Shown here: positions 16,355-26,800 of the stretch, in pieces
Numbering within the stretch: the stretch's first letter is position 1
Layout: each line of letters opens with the position of its first letter
Origin: Verrucomicrobium sp. BvORR106
GTDB taxonomy: Bacteria > Verrucomicrobiota > Verrucomicrobiia > Verrucomicrobiales > Verrucomicrobiaceae
Reading direction: 5' to 3'
Assembly (NCBI RefSeq): GCF_000739655.1
Contig: NZ_BATR01000094.1
Coordinates: forward strand, 62,001 to 126,000
Length of the DNA: 64,000 nucleotides
Position numbers and translations under genes: made by a program
Notes under the pieces: model-generated
Seen by the model: the letters and a program-made list of their open reading frames with translations, nothing else
What the model was told of the DNA's origin: nothing
Databases searched by the model: none

Positions 16355-17465
16355 CCTTGTAGCGCAGATTCATGCGGCGCGCTTGGAATTCGCCAAAATT
16401 GCTGCAGCTGGATACTTCCAGAAAGGAGCCCTGACCGGGGGCCCAGACCTCGATGTCGTAGGTCTTGGTCGAACCAAAGCCCACGTCTCCCGTGCAGAGC
16501 TCGATGATGCGATAGTGCAGGCCCAGGGTCTGAAGGACGACTTCGGCATTGGCGGTCAGCTTCTCCAGTTCCTCCATGGAGGTCTCCGGGGTCGTGATCT
16601 TCACGAGTTCCACCTTGTCGAACTGGTGCATGCGGATGAGGCCGCGGGTACCCAGGCCGGCGCTGCCAGCCTCCCGGCGGAAGCAGGGCGTGTAGGCCGC
16701 ATACTGGATGGGGAGAGCTTCGGTTTTCACGATCTCCTCACGATGCAGGTTCGTCACCGGCACCTCGGCGGTCGGCACAAGGTAGAGATCATCTTCCTGG
16801 CAGTGGTACACCTGATCGGCGAATTTCGGGAGCTGGGTGGTACCCACGAGGGCGTCCGCCTTCACCACGAATGGCGTGTTCACTTCAGTGTAGCCGTGTT
16901 GGGTCGTGTGGAGATCGAGCAGGAAGTTGATGAGGGCGCGCTCCAGGCGGGCACCTTGGCCGCGATACACGACGAAGGCGCTGCCGGTGATTTTGGCACC
17001 TGCTTCGAAGTCGAGGAGCCCGTGCTGGGCACCGAGGGTGACGTGGTCCTTGGGCTGGAAATCGTAGGAGGGCTTCTCGCCCCAGACTTTCACCTCGGGA
17101 TTTTGCTCGGCGCTGTCGCCGATGGGGCAGGCGTCATGCGGGAGGTTTGGGATTCCCAGCATGATCTCACGCTGTTTGATATCCAGAGCGTCGGCGTCGC
17201 GACCGATCTGCTCGATCCGGTCGCCGATGCCTCGGACCTGGGCCTCAATGGCGCTGGTATCTTCGCCCTTCTTCTTGGCGATGCCGATCTCCTTGCTGAT
17301 GCGGTTGCGGTCGCCCTGGAGCTTCTGGCGCTCCGTCTCAGCTTCGCGACGCTGCTCGTCCAGGGAGGTCACCTCGTCCACCATCGAGGAAAGGCCGGCA
17401 CCACGGGTGCTGAGGCGTTCTTTGACGTAGTCGGGTTTCTCACGGAAGAGGCGGATGTCTAACAT
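16194..17465 (-). CDS. serS: Serine-tRNA ligase
   Basis: SerRS charges tRNA-Ser with serine in the cytoplasm. The 423-residue product starts MLDIRLFREKPDYVKERL, the usual beginning, then has the long N-terminal coiled-coil arm (about 30-110; SLDEQRREAETERQKLQGDR) that binds the tRNA long arm. The class II core carries motif 1 near TEVNTPFVV, motif 2 FRREAGSAGLGTRGLIRMHQ and motif 3 LNGSGTALARLFVALVE. Length and order match the family. tilS overlaps its 3' end; the divergent rRNA methyltransferase gene starts 145 bases upstream. Confidence 0.97.
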   Translation of the reverse strand: MLDIRLFREKPDYVKERLSTRGAGLSSMVDEVTSLDEQRREAETERQKLQGDRNRISKEIGIAKKKGEDTSAIEAQVRGIGDRIEQIGRDADALDIKQREIMLGIPNLPHDACPIGDSAEQNPEVKVWGEKPSYDFQPKDHVTLGAQHGLLDFEAGAKITGSAFVVYRGQGARLERALINFLLDLHTTQHGYTEVNTPFVVKADALVGTTQLPKFADQVYHCQEDDLYLVPTAEVPVTNLHREEIVKTEALPIQYAAYTPCFRREAGSAGLGTRGLIRMHQFDKVELVKITTPETSMEELEKLTANAEVVLQTLGLHYRIIELCTGDVGFGSTKTYDIEVWAPGQGSFLEVSSCSNFGEFQARRMNLRYKDEHGKNRFCHTLNGSGTALARLFVALVETYQQADGSIAIPAPLQRYFGSEKIG

Positions 17466-17610
17466 AGGGCGGGCAGACTAGCGTGGAATGGGAAAATGTC
17501 GAGCCGCAGGGAGGGAGGAGGATGCCGGGACAAGAAGAAACTGGCGCAAAGGGAGATTTTGCGCTTTGGTGGGCGGTTCGCGGCCTAGTCAGGTCTGCGG
17601 TTCCTGCCCT

Positions 17611-18852
17611 GTGAAACTCCATCGTCACCTCATCGAACAGATCATTGCCACCATTGCGGAGATTTTCGCACGCGGGGTGCATGCCGACAAAGCCATCGAG
17701 CGGATGATGAAGGCGCACCCGAAGTGGGGCGCTCGGGATCGGCGATTCTTCGCGGAGACCTCCTACGAGCTCGTGCGCTGGTGGCGCTGGTACTGGTACC
17801 TCGCCGGGTTGCCGGATTCGGAGTACAACAAGGTGGAACTGCTCAACGATGGCAAGGTGTGGCGCGTGTGGGCGGCCTACTGGATGGTGCAGCATGGCGA
17901 GGCACCGCCCTTTGCGGAGTGTCGGGGCTCTTGGAATGCCACCGTCAAGTCCAGGTATGACGCGGACGTTCTGCCCGCCATCCGGCTTTCCATTCCCGAC
18001 TGGCTACAGGAGCGTGGGACCAAGGAGTTTGGCAGGGAGTGGCCAGAGCTGATGAAGGCGCTCAATGAGCCGGCGGATGTTTTCCTGCGGGCCAACACCC
18101 TGCGCATCACCCCTGTCGAGCTCCAGGCCCGGCTGGAGGGCGAGGGCGTGGAATCGCATCGCGTCAAGGGGTTGCCGGATGCGCTGCGATTGAGCGTGCG
18201 CAAGAACGTTTTTACCACCAAGGCGTTCCAGGACGGCCTGTTTGAAGTGCAGGATGCGGCTTCGCAGAAGATCGCTCCGTTTCTGGAAGTGGCTCCCGGG
18301 CAACGGGTAGTGGATGCCTGCGCCGGTGCTGGCGGCAAGACGCTGCACCTCGCGGCGCTCATGCAAAACAAAGGCTCCCTCGTGGCGATGGATGTGCACA
18401 AGTGGAAGCTGGATGAGATGCGCCGCCGGGCTCGTCGCAATGGTGTGAGCAATGTGGAGCCGCGCCTCATTGAGGATACCAAGGCTATCAAGCGTCTCGC
18501 AGACAAGGCTGACCGTGTGCTGCTGGACGTGCCATGCAGTGGTCTGGGGGTGATTCGTCGCAACCCTGATGCGAAGTGGAAGCTGAGTGAAGAAGAGCTG
18601 GACCGCCTCCAAAAACTTCAGCAGGAGATCTTGGAAAGCCACTGCCGCATGGTGAAGCCCGGCGGCAAGCTGGTATACGCAACGTGCAGCCTCTTTCCCA
18701 GCGAGAATGACCGGCAGGTGCAAACCTTCCTGGCCAGTCATGGGGAGGAATGGAAGCTGGAGGAGGAGCTGAGCCTCCGGCCGGATCGCGAGGGATATGA
18801 TGGATTCTATGCCGCGCGGTTGGTGAGGACGGCTACGGCTTCGCCGGGTTGA
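17611..18852 (+). CDS. RsmB/NOP2-type RNA (cytosine-5) methyltransferase
   Basis: The product (about 413 residues from the GTG at 17611) methylates cytosine C5 in RNA, most likely 16S rRNA. The SAM site is VDACAGAGGKTLHLAALM (about 233-250). The two catalytic cysteines lie in LLDVPCSGLG (Cys about 309) and YATCSLFPSEND (Cys about 357). The GTG start gives VKLHRHLIEQ, an all-helical start close to NusB-type or RsmB N-terminal modules; the longer frame runs through a region without conserved features. The stop codon lies in the first unit of the GTTGAG repeat array, giving the C-terminal SPG. Which rRNA base it modifies is not clear. Confidence 0.88.
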   Translation: MKLHRHLIEQIIATIAEIFARGVHADKAIERMMKAHPKWGARDRRFFAETSYELVRWWRWYWYLAGLPDSEYNKVELLNDGKVWRVWAAYWMVQHGEAPPFAECRGSWNATVKSRYDADVLPAIRLSIPDWLQERGTKEFGREWPELMKALNEPADVFLRANTLRITPVELQARLEGEGVESHRVKGLPDALRLSVRKNVFTTKAFQDGLFEVQDAASQKIAPFLEVAPGQRVVDACAGAGGKTLHLAALMQNKGSLVAMDVHKWKLDEMRRRARRNGVSNVEPRLIEDTKAIKRLADKADRVLLDVPCSGLGVIRRNPDAKWKLSEEELDRLQKLQQEILESHCRMVKPGGKLVYATCSLFPSENDRQVQTFLASHGEEWKLEEELSLRPDREGYDGFYAARLVRTATASPG

Positions 18853-18960
18853 GGCGGCCGCAAGCGGCCTGTTGAGACGCTGCGCTGGTTGAGACGGCTG
18901 CGCCTGGTTGAGGTGGCACAGCCGTCCCGGCTGTGAGTGGGACCGGCATCTTGCCGGTGG
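18848..18960 (+). repeat. GTTGAG hairpin-unit array plus one ACCGGCA palindrome
   Basis: Four units start with GTTGAG at 18848, 18871, 18888 and 18907 (periods 23, 17 and 19). Each is followed by a short GC-rich stem, such as GCGGCCGCAAGCGGCC or ACGCTGCGCTG. A matching array is at 54440-54506. The array is followed by ACAGCCGTCCCGGCTGT and ACCGGCATCTTGCCGGT. The first unit supplies the TGA stop of the methyltransferase gene. Confidence 0.8.
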
Positions 18961-19094
18961 GGCGCTCGTGGAGGTCGCTGATCTTATCCTCACACAAAGG
19001 CACGAAGATCTCAGAAGTAGCGCGGACTGGCAGTCTGCTGTGCCGCCGATTGGCAAGCGGCACCTTTCTCGCGTCGGTGGAAGTTCCAGATCGA

Positions 19095-19538
19095 CTATGA
19101 GCCTGGTGCAGTGACCGTCACCGTTTGTGTGACAGAGTTGTTTCCACGATTTGTGTCGTTGAGCCGTCTTGCTTCATCGACAACCAATCTAAACTCGTAG
19201 CTACCGGGAGCGGGTGCAGTCCAGCCGGAGCTTCGTGTCAGGGTTTCGGTTTTGCCCGGCTCTGGCAGATGCAGGGGTTCATCCAGCCAGCGTTCACCGT
19301 TGATGTAGAGGCGGATGGAAGTCTCGAGATGTCTGGCGGTGTTTGTGCCTGCATTTCGCAACTCCAGCTCTGGCACCACCACCTGGCCTGTGCTTACCGA
19401 GGTGCTGGAGAGGCGAAGTCCCACCGCAAAGTCTACTGGCGTGGTATCAGGCCGCCTCAGAAACGCGAAGATACTGATCGCGCAAACGAGGAGGGTGAGC
19501 GGGATGCGCCAGCGAAGCATGGGAACTGATAGTGACAT
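19095..19538 (-). CDS. Small exported or membrane-anchored CARDB-like protein
   Basis: The 147-residue product has an N-terminal helix (RIPLTLLVCAISIFAFLRR) and then one domain of about 105 residues with the beta-strand pattern of CARDB / Ig-like folds: VVPELELRNAGTN, ETSIRLYINGERW, GSYEFRLVVD and RGNNSVTQTVTV. CARDB domains are adhesive or structural. Starts at 19538 or 19520 are both possible; 19538 is used. It reads toward the repeat array at 18848 and is divergent from the beta-lactamase-fold gene at 19687. Confidence 0.72.
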   Translation of the reverse strand: MSLSVPMLRWRIPLTLLVCAISIFAFLRRPDTTPVDFAVGLRLSSTSVSTGQVVVPELELRNAGTNTARHLETSIRLYINGERWLDEPLHLPEPGKTETLTRSSGWTAPAPGSYEFRLVVDEARRLNDTNRGNNSVTQTVTVTAPGS

Positions 19539-19686
19539 CGAAATCGACCGGTGGACACTGTTTTTCGGTGGCGACAGTGTCAGACAATGAGCCGGACTGG
19601 TTGCCCGGAGAGGTTCGGGAGGGCGCAAATCGTTCCCAGTTGATCCGGGCGTGACAATGCCAAACACTTTCGCTTAGGATGCCGCC

Positions 19687-21576
19687 ATGAAGTTCGTCCA
19701 TGCAACCGCCTTCTTCTGCATTGCCACGACTGCTCTTCCCCTTGCGGCAAAGGAGATTCACGAAGCCGCACGGATCGGGGATCTCACTCAGTTGGAGCGC
19801 TTGCTCGCAGGAGGGCAAAAGGTCGATGAGCTGGAGGATGGCTTGGGCGTGACCGCCTGGCAGATCGCGTCCTACCATGGCAGGAAGGAGGCTCTGGACT
19901 TGCTGGCGAAGGCAGGGGCGGATGTGCAGCGCCCTTTCCCCGATCCCCAGGAAATTGTGGATCGGGTTCTCTCGCTTGCGGTGAAGAAGAAAGGTCCCGG
20001 ATTTGCTCTGTTGGCGGCCCGAGATGGGAAGGTGCTTTATGCCAAGGGCTACGGGCTGGCGGATCTAGAAAAAGGTGTGCCCATCACCCCAGACACCGTG
20101 TTTCGCATCGGGTCGGTGACCAAGCAGTTCACGGCCACGGCGGTGCTGCTTTGCCAGCAAGACGGACTGCTCAAGCTCTCGGATCCGTTGACCAAGTATT
20201 TTCCAGGCTACCTGGACGGAGACAAGATCACGGTGGCCCACCTGTTGTCGCATCGCTCAGGCATCCGCAACTTCACCTCGTTTCCCACATTTTCTGAACA
20301 GGTCACCGGCCCTCGGACTCAGGATCAAGTCATCGCGACCTTCCGTGACATGAGTCTGGAGTCGGAGCCGGGCACACGCTATGCCTACTGCAATTCGGGT
20401 TATGTCTTGCTGTCTGAAATCGTAAAGCGAGCATCGGGGGAAAAGTACGATGACCTGCTGGAGCGGCGGGTGTTTCGCTCTGCGCACATGTTCTCCACCG
20501 GTGTGCATCGGCCCGAACTGGCCCTGCAAGGGGAGGCCCTCGGGTATGCCAGACGGGAGGACGGAAAGGGAGGCTGGCGGCGGGCTTTGAATTGGCACAT
20601 GTCTCAAGCCGGGGCGGCAGGGGAGTTCTACTCCACTGTGGGCGATCTCTACCGATGGAACGAGGCGGTCTTCAACGGGAAGGTGCTGTCTCCCGAGTCT
20701 CTAAGCATGGCGCATCGTCCCGCGGCACCCCAAGATGAGGCCAGCGCGGAGATGACCGGCCTGGCGGCAAAGTACGGCTATGGCTGGGTGGCGGATGAGG
20801 AGCGGGGGCTGCCCAAAATCTTGCACACGGGCGGGCTGCCCGGCTTTTCTTCGATCTTGATCAGGTATCCGGCACAGAATTTCACGGTGGTGGTGTTCTC
20901 CAACACCCTGGAATCCATCGGTGGCCAAACTGCATCCGCCCTTGCCGGGGTGGTGGCCCGGCAGCATCTCTGGCGGGAGATGGGCTCGCAACCCTGTTTC
21001 CGCGAACTACCGGTGCCGGAGGGGGTGCATCTCACCGACTACGCGGCACCGTTTGATTTCGGTGGACTGGGAGTGATGCGGTTCCGCGTGCGAGATGGCC
21101 GCCTTGAAAGCAGGCTCGCCGCCCAATCGTGGGGAGCCGTGCGCTACCACGGAGTGGATGAGTTTCGCAATGACAGCGTCGATGCCACATTCACCTTCCG
21201 GCGCGATGAAAAGGGCATGGTGAATCATGTGAAACTGCTTCAGCACGGCTCCCTCCTGGAAGGCGATCGGTTTGACGAGCCCGAGACGAGCAAGCTCTCG
21301 CGTGAGGCGTTGGACGCGGTGGCTGGCAGCTACGAGTTGCCGTTTGGCCAGATTCACTTCCGGGTGGACAACAAGAGCGGCGACTTGAGGGGACGGGTGA
21401 AAGGGCAGCAGGAGTTTTCCTATTACCCGGTTAAGGGCGACGACGGGCGGTTCATGTGCAAAGCCGTGCGAGCCCAAGTCATGTTCCTCCGGCCTGATGG
21501 CGCGAAGGAAGGACCGGCTACGGGGCTGATCATCCAACAAGGCGGAGGGATGGTGCCCGGACGGAAGGTCCAGTAA
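19687..21576 (+). CDS. Secreted ankyrin-repeat / beta-lactamase-fold serine hydrolase
   Basis: The 629-residue product has a signal peptide (HATAFFCIATTALPLAA), then about 80 residues with ankyrin-like units (EAARIGDLTQLERLLAGG and TAWQIASYHGRKEALDLLAK). The catalytic domain is of the class C beta-lactamase / penicillin-binding-protein fold: Ser143-Val-Thr-Lys146 (SxxK), Tyr234-Cys-Asn236 (YxN) and HTGG (380-383). A C-terminal region of about 200 residues adds beta-rich sequence. Likely substrates are D-Ala peptides, beta-lactams or esters. Ankyrin repeats before this fold are uncommon. It is a single gene with a dispersed repeat directly after its stop. Confidence 0.87.
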   Translation: MKFVHATAFFCIATTALPLAAKEIHEAARIGDLTQLERLLAGGQKVDELEDGLGVTAWQIASYHGRKEALDLLAKAGADVQRPFPDPQEIVDRVLSLAVKKKGPGFALLAARDGKVLYAKGYGLADLEKGVPITPDTVFRIGSVTKQFTATAVLLCQQDGLLKLSDPLTKYFPGYLDGDKITVAHLLSHRSGIRNFTSFPTFSEQVTGPRTQDQVIATFRDMSLESEPGTRYAYCNSGYVLLSEIVKRASGEKYDDLLERRVFRSAHMFSTGVHRPELALQGEALGYARREDGKGGWRRALNWHMSQAGAAGEFYSTVGDLYRWNEAVFNGKVLSPESLSMAHRPAAPQDEASAEMTGLAAKYGYGWVADEERGLPKILHTGGLPGFSSILIRYPAQNFTVVVFSNTLESIGGQTASALAGVVARQHLWREMGSQPCFRELPVPEGVHLTDYAAPFDFGGLGVMRFRVRDGRLESRLAAQSWGAVRYHGVDEFRNDSVDATFTFRRDEKGMVNHVKLLQHGSLLEGDRFDEPETSKLSREALDAVAGSYELPFGQIHFRVDNKSGDLRGRVKGQQEFSYYPVKGDDGRFMCKAVRAQVMFLRPDGAKEGPATGLIIQQGGGMVPGRKVQ

Positions 21577-21586
21577 TTCAGTAAAC

Positions 21587-21613
21587 CAGTGCGTCAGTGG
21601 GCAAGGTGTTGGA
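21587..21613 (+). repeat. Dispersed repeat, CAGTGCGTCAGTGG family, copy 2
   Basis: A 27-base copy starting CAGTGCGTCAGTGGGCAAGG and ending TGTTGGA, 11 bases after the stop of the serine hydrolase. It differs from the copy at 45865-45891 at one base. Confidence 0.8.
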
Positions 21614-21714
21614 CGGGATGTTCTCTTGAGTACAGGCCTCAGCTTGCGGTTGTGGATGCCCACTTCGCCCCTGATCTCAAGTCTGATATCTGGGGTCTGG
21701 CAGTCAGGTGTCTT

Positions 21715-23238
21715 TCACTCGTATTCCCACTTCTGTGCCCAGGGGTCGCCCATGGTTTCCTGAAACTTCTTCAGGCGGGCTTTGTATTCCTCCAGGGTCT
21801 TGGCGAAGGCGGGGTCGAGGGCGAGGTTCTTGGTTTCGTCCGCATCGTACTGCATGTCGTACAGCTCAAAGGCGGGGCGATGGATGTATTGTCCCACCGT
21901 CTTCTGGCCATAGGGGGCGTTTTCGCCTTTCTTGAGCTGGGCCTGCCAGGTGGAGGCGGCCCAGAGATCGGTGGAAAAGGGGAAGGGTAGGGGGTGGGCG
22001 ATGTTCCAGATGAGCTTGAACTTCTGGTCCCGCACGACACGCATCGGGTAGTACATCTGCACCTCGTGAAAGGTGTGGGAGGCAAAGATCTCTGTGCGGG
22101 TGGCGTCATTCTCCTGGCCTAGGATATTGAGCCAGGATTTGCCGTGGTAGGCGGGGTAGCGCTTGCCGCGGTTCTCGTACTTGGAGATGCCGCGTTCTTT
22201 CCAGAAGGCGTCGGCATCCACGGGTTTGATGGGCGCATTTTTCTCCCGGTCCAGGCCGCCGGCGAAGTCGAGCATGGTGGGGGTGAGATCGGTGTGGCTA
22301 ACCAGCGCGGCATTACTTACCCCGCGCTGTTGCACGTAGGGATTGCGGACAATGAGGGGGACCTTGAGTCCAGGTTCATAGACAGTGGTCTTGCCGCCGG
22401 GAAAAGCCATGCCGTGGTCTGACGTGACGATGATCATCGTCTTGTCATAGAGGCCTGCCTCTTTGAGCAGCTTGACCAGATGACCAATGCCGAAGTCCAC
22501 CCGTGAAACGCTTTGGTAGTACTGGGCGAGTTCTGCCCGGGACTCGACAGTGTCAGGAAGAAAGTGCGGAACAACGACGTCCTTGGGATCATAGAACACC
22601 TCGGTGATCCCTGGAATGCTGCCGCGATTGGGCTTGTTGCCAAAGGCATTGGGGCTACCGTCAATGTCCAGCTGCGGTCCCCCGCGATGAGGATCAGCAC
22701 TGGCGATGTAGGCGATGAAGGGTTTGTCGTCTTTGGCCGTGATGAACTCACGGGCGTTCTCCATCAGTTCGCGGGTATTACGGCCCTTCTCCGCGACCAT
22801 CACATCGTACGTGAAGATCTCCGTGGGGGCGACGTGGTGCTTGCCGAAGATGCCCGTGCGGTAGCCCGCTGCTTTCATGACCTGGGGGAGAGCCAGGGAG
22901 ACGACGTTGGGGTAGCAGGAGAAGTGCCCGGTGTCGTGCTGGTGGCCATACTGGCCGTTGGCATGGTTGTGTAGACCGGTCATGACCACGGAGCGGCTGG
23001 CGCTGCAACTGGCTGTGGTGGCATACGCGTTGGTGAAGATGGTGCCGTCTGCTGCCAGGGCATCGATGTTGGGGGTCTTGATGGCCTTGTTGCCATAGCA
23101 GCCCAGCTCCGGGCTCATGTCATCCGCGATGAAGAAGACGATGTTCTTCTCGGCAGCGAATGAAGGCGATGCCAGAAGCAGCAGGGCAAAGGCTGAAGCC
23201 AGTTTCAGGCAGGACAAAATGAGGGGGCGCGCAGGCAT
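21715..23238 (-). CDS. Secreted sulfatase, N-sulfoglucosamine-sulfohydrolase-like
   Basis: The 507-residue product has a signal peptide (LASAFALLLLASPSFAA) and then NIVFFIADDMSPELGCYG with the metal-binding Asp pair. The sulfatase signature is C78-S-A-S-R82, where Cys78 becomes formylglycine. GLHNHANGQYGHQHD, SADPHRGGP and TSDHGMAFPGGK supply further active-site residues. The overall layout recalls heparan N-sulfatase (SGSH-like) enzymes of Planctomycetes/Verrucomicrobia. It would remove sulfate from polysaccharides. No maturase gene (anSME) lies in this window. Confidence 0.92.
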   Translation of the reverse strand: MPARPLILSCLKLASAFALLLLASPSFAAEKNIVFFIADDMSPELGCYGNKAIKTPNIDALAADGTIFTNAYATTASCSASRSVVMTGLHNHANGQYGHQHDTGHFSCYPNVVSLALPQVMKAAGYRTGIFGKHHVAPTEIFTYDVMVAEKGRNTRELMENAREFITAKDDKPFIAYIASADPHRGGPQLDIDGSPNAFGNKPNRGSIPGITEVFYDPKDVVVPHFLPDTVESRAELAQYYQSVSRVDFGIGHLVKLLKEAGLYDKTMIIVTSDHGMAFPGGKTTVYEPGLKVPLIVRNPYVQQRGVSNAALVSHTDLTPTMLDFAGGLDREKNAPIKPVDADAFWKERGISKYENRGKRYPAYHGKSWLNILGQENDATRTEIFASHTFHEVQMYYPMRVVRDQKFKLIWNIAHPLPFPFSTDLWAASTWQAQLKKGENAPYGQKTVGQYIHRPAFELYDMQYDADETKNLALDPAFAKTLEEYKARLKKFQETMGDPWAQKWEYE

Positions 23239-23353
23239 GGCGGGTTAACGACGGTGGTTCGAGAGTATTTCAGTCTGAGGAGAGGAAATGCCTCCCTCCC
23301 TATGACTCTCCCGAATTGCTTGGGACAAGAATCTGTCCTTCAAGCGATTTTGT

Positions 23354-23680
23354 TCACCGCCGTTGGTACCGCAGATTCGGATCGATGGTGCGAATCTTCG
23401 GCATGGCTCGCGGACTCCGTGGAGTTGCCTGCGTCGTGGGCATCTTGCTGAACGAGGGGTCTCCTGGGGAGGCAATGATGCCCGAGAGGCACACCCCACC
23501 TGTCGTGACGGCATGGTAGGTCCCGGCGGGCAAGGGCGGGGTGATGACCTGGAATTCGCTGCCCCGCCCCTCTCCAGTCGTTGTTGGGGGAGGCGGTACG
23601 GGGCGCGGAGGTTCAGCCGCCGAAAGGGTAGTCACTATCGCCGCCAGTACGGGAATCAGAAAGTTCAGTGCCGTTTTCAT
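23354..23680 (-). CDS. Small secreted proline-rich protein
   Basis: The 108-residue product starts with a signal peptide (MKTALNFLIPVLAAIVTTLS, cleavage near AAE). The remainder is short and rich in Pro, Thr and Gly (RPVPPPPTTTGEGRG) and ends in a basic tail. No domain is seen. The ATG at 23680 is preferred over an earlier one because it begins the signal peptide. It may be cotranscribed with the sulfatase 115 bases downstream on the same strand. Confidence 0.55.
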   Translation of the reverse strand: MKTALNFLIPVLAAIVTTLSAAEPPRPVPPPPTTTGEGRGSEFQVITPPLPAGTYHAVTTGGVCLSGIIASPGDPSFSKMPTTQATPRSPRAMPKIRTIDPNLRYQRR

Positions 23681-23856
23681 GACACAAAAAAGTGTGATCA
23701 GGCATTTTACCATGCCAGATCACCCTGTGTCACGGGTCAACGCTGGGGATGACCCTCGGTTCAGGCCCTGAAAATTCGGGGCTGAATTCCACTATTCAAT
23801 TCGCCCAGCCGTTGGCCTTGGGCCGTTTGCCCACGCGCTGGGGGGCTGTCACGGTA

Positions 23857-26800
23857 CTATTGGGCGGCTGCGGCTGCCGCGGGCATCCAATTCGCTGCGG
23901 TGGGGTAGCCATAGTCAGTGAATTGTTTGAGGGCGGTTTCGGGTTGCAACTCGGCGAGTGCTTGCGCGGGACTGTCAAACACATCCAGCGGTCTGGGCAT
24001 GGCCAGATGGACCAGCGCAACGCTCTGGTTGGGCTGTAGGTTGAGATCATAGCGAATGAACAGACCGCGATTGCCTTCCAGGACGAGTTTTCCTTGAGCG
24101 GTGCCCAAAGAGGAACCCGTAGCGAGCAGCAAAGCTGGATGGTTGGCTCCCTTGAAGACTATGGCCACTTTCCCACCAGTCTTTGAGGCATCCACCGGAG
24201 TCGTGATGGTGATCGGTTGTCCGTCTGCTCGCAGGAGCGAGGCGATTTGATCGCTGGCAATCACCGCCAGATCCAGCCGGGTTTGGAGGGGCTGGTTCGT
24301 TTGATTGGTGAGCGTGTCGTGGACAACGTAGAGACCTTGCTCCTTGGACCACTGATGGCGACGGCGGATGGCAGTAGTGCCTGCGCGATCCGCAGCGTCG
24401 GAGTTGTAGCGCAGAGGAGACTGGCCGGGAGTTTCAATGTTGGTCTTTCCCATGATACCAACCGGGGCACCGTTCAGCCAGGGCACCAGGAATTGCTCGG
24501 CCCCCAACTCCGACTTCATGCCGTCGAACGGGTGCCCCAGGGTGCGCCATTTGAAGCCCAGAGCGTCGGGCATCATTCCATCGGGCGCGTAGGCCCCATT
24601 TGGCGGGAGCAAGCGTTGGAAGGCTTGTTGAGCGTCCTTTTCGACCGTCACATTCGCGAGAAAGGGAGTATGCAACCGGAATGCATTCAGGGCCGCGATG
24701 GAAGGTCTCCAAGAGGAGAGCGATTGATCCGCGGGCACGGTTGAGGCCTTTTTGCTGATATTGACGACGTGGCCGAAGGTCAGACGCTCGAAGGGGGCCA
24801 GTCGGAGATGCCATGTCGAGATCACTGCCCGAAGGTCGGTGTCCCAGCTGACGACGGGACGATGGGTGGCGGAGGGAGTGGCGAAGTTAGCCATGACCAC
24901 CCGTTGGGTTTCACCCTGCCGGATGGCGCAGGCTACAGCGTCAGCACCGAAGAAATCACCCGAAAACGGGGAGACTTGCATGCCGTTGTCGGTGGTTCTG
25001 GAAATAATGAGGTTCGCCGGAGAGCCGCCAAGCCTCGTAATGAAGCTAGCGGTGATCTCCACAGGATTGGCGTTGTTGTTCTCCAGCATGTCCCGCCAGT
25101 CGAAATTTCCATCGTTCCTGCTGGTGATGAATCGTCGCATGCGAAGTCCTGGAACGGGGCAGTCGAGATCCGAACCGGACAGAATCATGCTGCCGGAAGC
25201 GAAGTTCACTTTGGAGCTTTGGGTCTTGTGAACCAGAAGAGGAGATCGATTGATGATCCACTGACCTAGATGAAGTTTGGCATCGTCGCAGCGGTGGGTG
25301 CCGTCTGGTTCGATCACAAAGGTCTCTCCAGTTTTCAGAGTCAGCGGAGGTGGCGGCTGTCCCTCTGCCGTTCGCTGAGGAGAGCCCTTTTCAAAATTCA
25401 CGGAGCGAATTGGTTCAGGGGCGGTCGCAAGCTGAAATTCCGTCGGAGCCCCTTGTGCGGCCATGGCTGCGACGCTCCACAATGAGACGGAGCCGTCCGT
25501 AAAACCCACGGCCAGCCCCTTGCTGTCCGGGCTGAAGGTGGATGCATTCGGGTCGTTCTGGAGCGGTGGCGAAACGTACACAGGGTTGCCACTCTCCAAA
25601 TCGATCAGGCAGAGCTTGGTGCCGTCCTTGGGGGAGATGGATGACAGCAACCAGCGCCCATCTGGCGAAAACGATTTTGGCGACTGCCAACCGCTGGTCT
25701 TCGGCGGGAAGATCTCTTTCACCACGGCGAAGGTGTCGCCATCCACGATGGAGATGTGTTTCGTGTCGTGGACGGCAAGCTGGTTCTTTTGACCGGAGTA
25801 GCCAAAGATCTTGCCATCGACCTTGTTGGCCGACTGGCGGAAAGTGTCCTTGTCCAGATCATAGCCGTAAAACGTTCCGTCGTGCATGTAGAGCAATTCG
25901 TTGCGCAGGGAAGAGAAGAACGAAGCGTAAACGGGGTACGGTATGTCTCTGGGCAACTTAAGTCTCCTGACGACTTCGGGGCGGTCGGGGTGCCGGATGT
26001 CTGTGAATCTGGCATGAAAGCCCGTGGAGAAGAGGCACTGGCCGGTTTTTGGGTCCATGCGGACGCGGCGGAATCCCCTACGGAGATCCGGGTCCTCTGA
26101 TTCGAGTGCCCTCTTGAACAACAAAGTGCCGACGATGGGAGGAGAGGGGGGCGATGGGCTGCTGGCTGGGATCTGCCATTTCAGATGTTGGTTGACGTCT
26201 CCTCCGATCAGCGTCCTGCCATCCGGCATCCAGGCCATTTCTGTAGGAGAACTGGGCTCTGGGCTGACCAGGGTGTATTCCTGGGTGCCGTCGCTGGTGC
26301 GCCAGACGGCGACGCCAGTGGTGTCGGCTGTAACAAGCCGTTTTCCGTCTGGGCTAAAAGCCATGTGTTGAATGCGGTTGCGATGGCCGGGAGAACGGTC
26401 CGGCTCATGCTGCCAGGTTTCAGTATTCACCGCGACCAGGGGGTAGCAGGTGTTCCAGAAGCGCGGGCCTGACGGGGCGAAAGTCCCGCAGAGACATTCG
26501 GTCGTGGATTCATGCAGCACTTTGCGATCCGCCAGCCGGATCACCTTGTGCATGCCAATTCCTGATATCACCAACGTGCTCTCATCTGGGGAGAGGGTGA
26601 TGCGGTTGAAGCCGCGTCTTCCGCCACTGGCGGTGAGAGACCAGATGGACACCCTCTGATTGGGGTCGTGATTTACGGCACCTTCGAATTCCTTTGCGTA
26701 TTGCGTCCCTTGCCACTGAAAGACGATGTACCGCCCGTCGTCCCACAGCACCAGCCACCGGCCGCTGGCACTGAGGGTCAGCTTCCCTTCGGTCCAGTCC

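Noticed and set aside
16107-17462. 451-residue open frame opposite serS
   Set aside because: Antisense shadow with no features; serS is certain.
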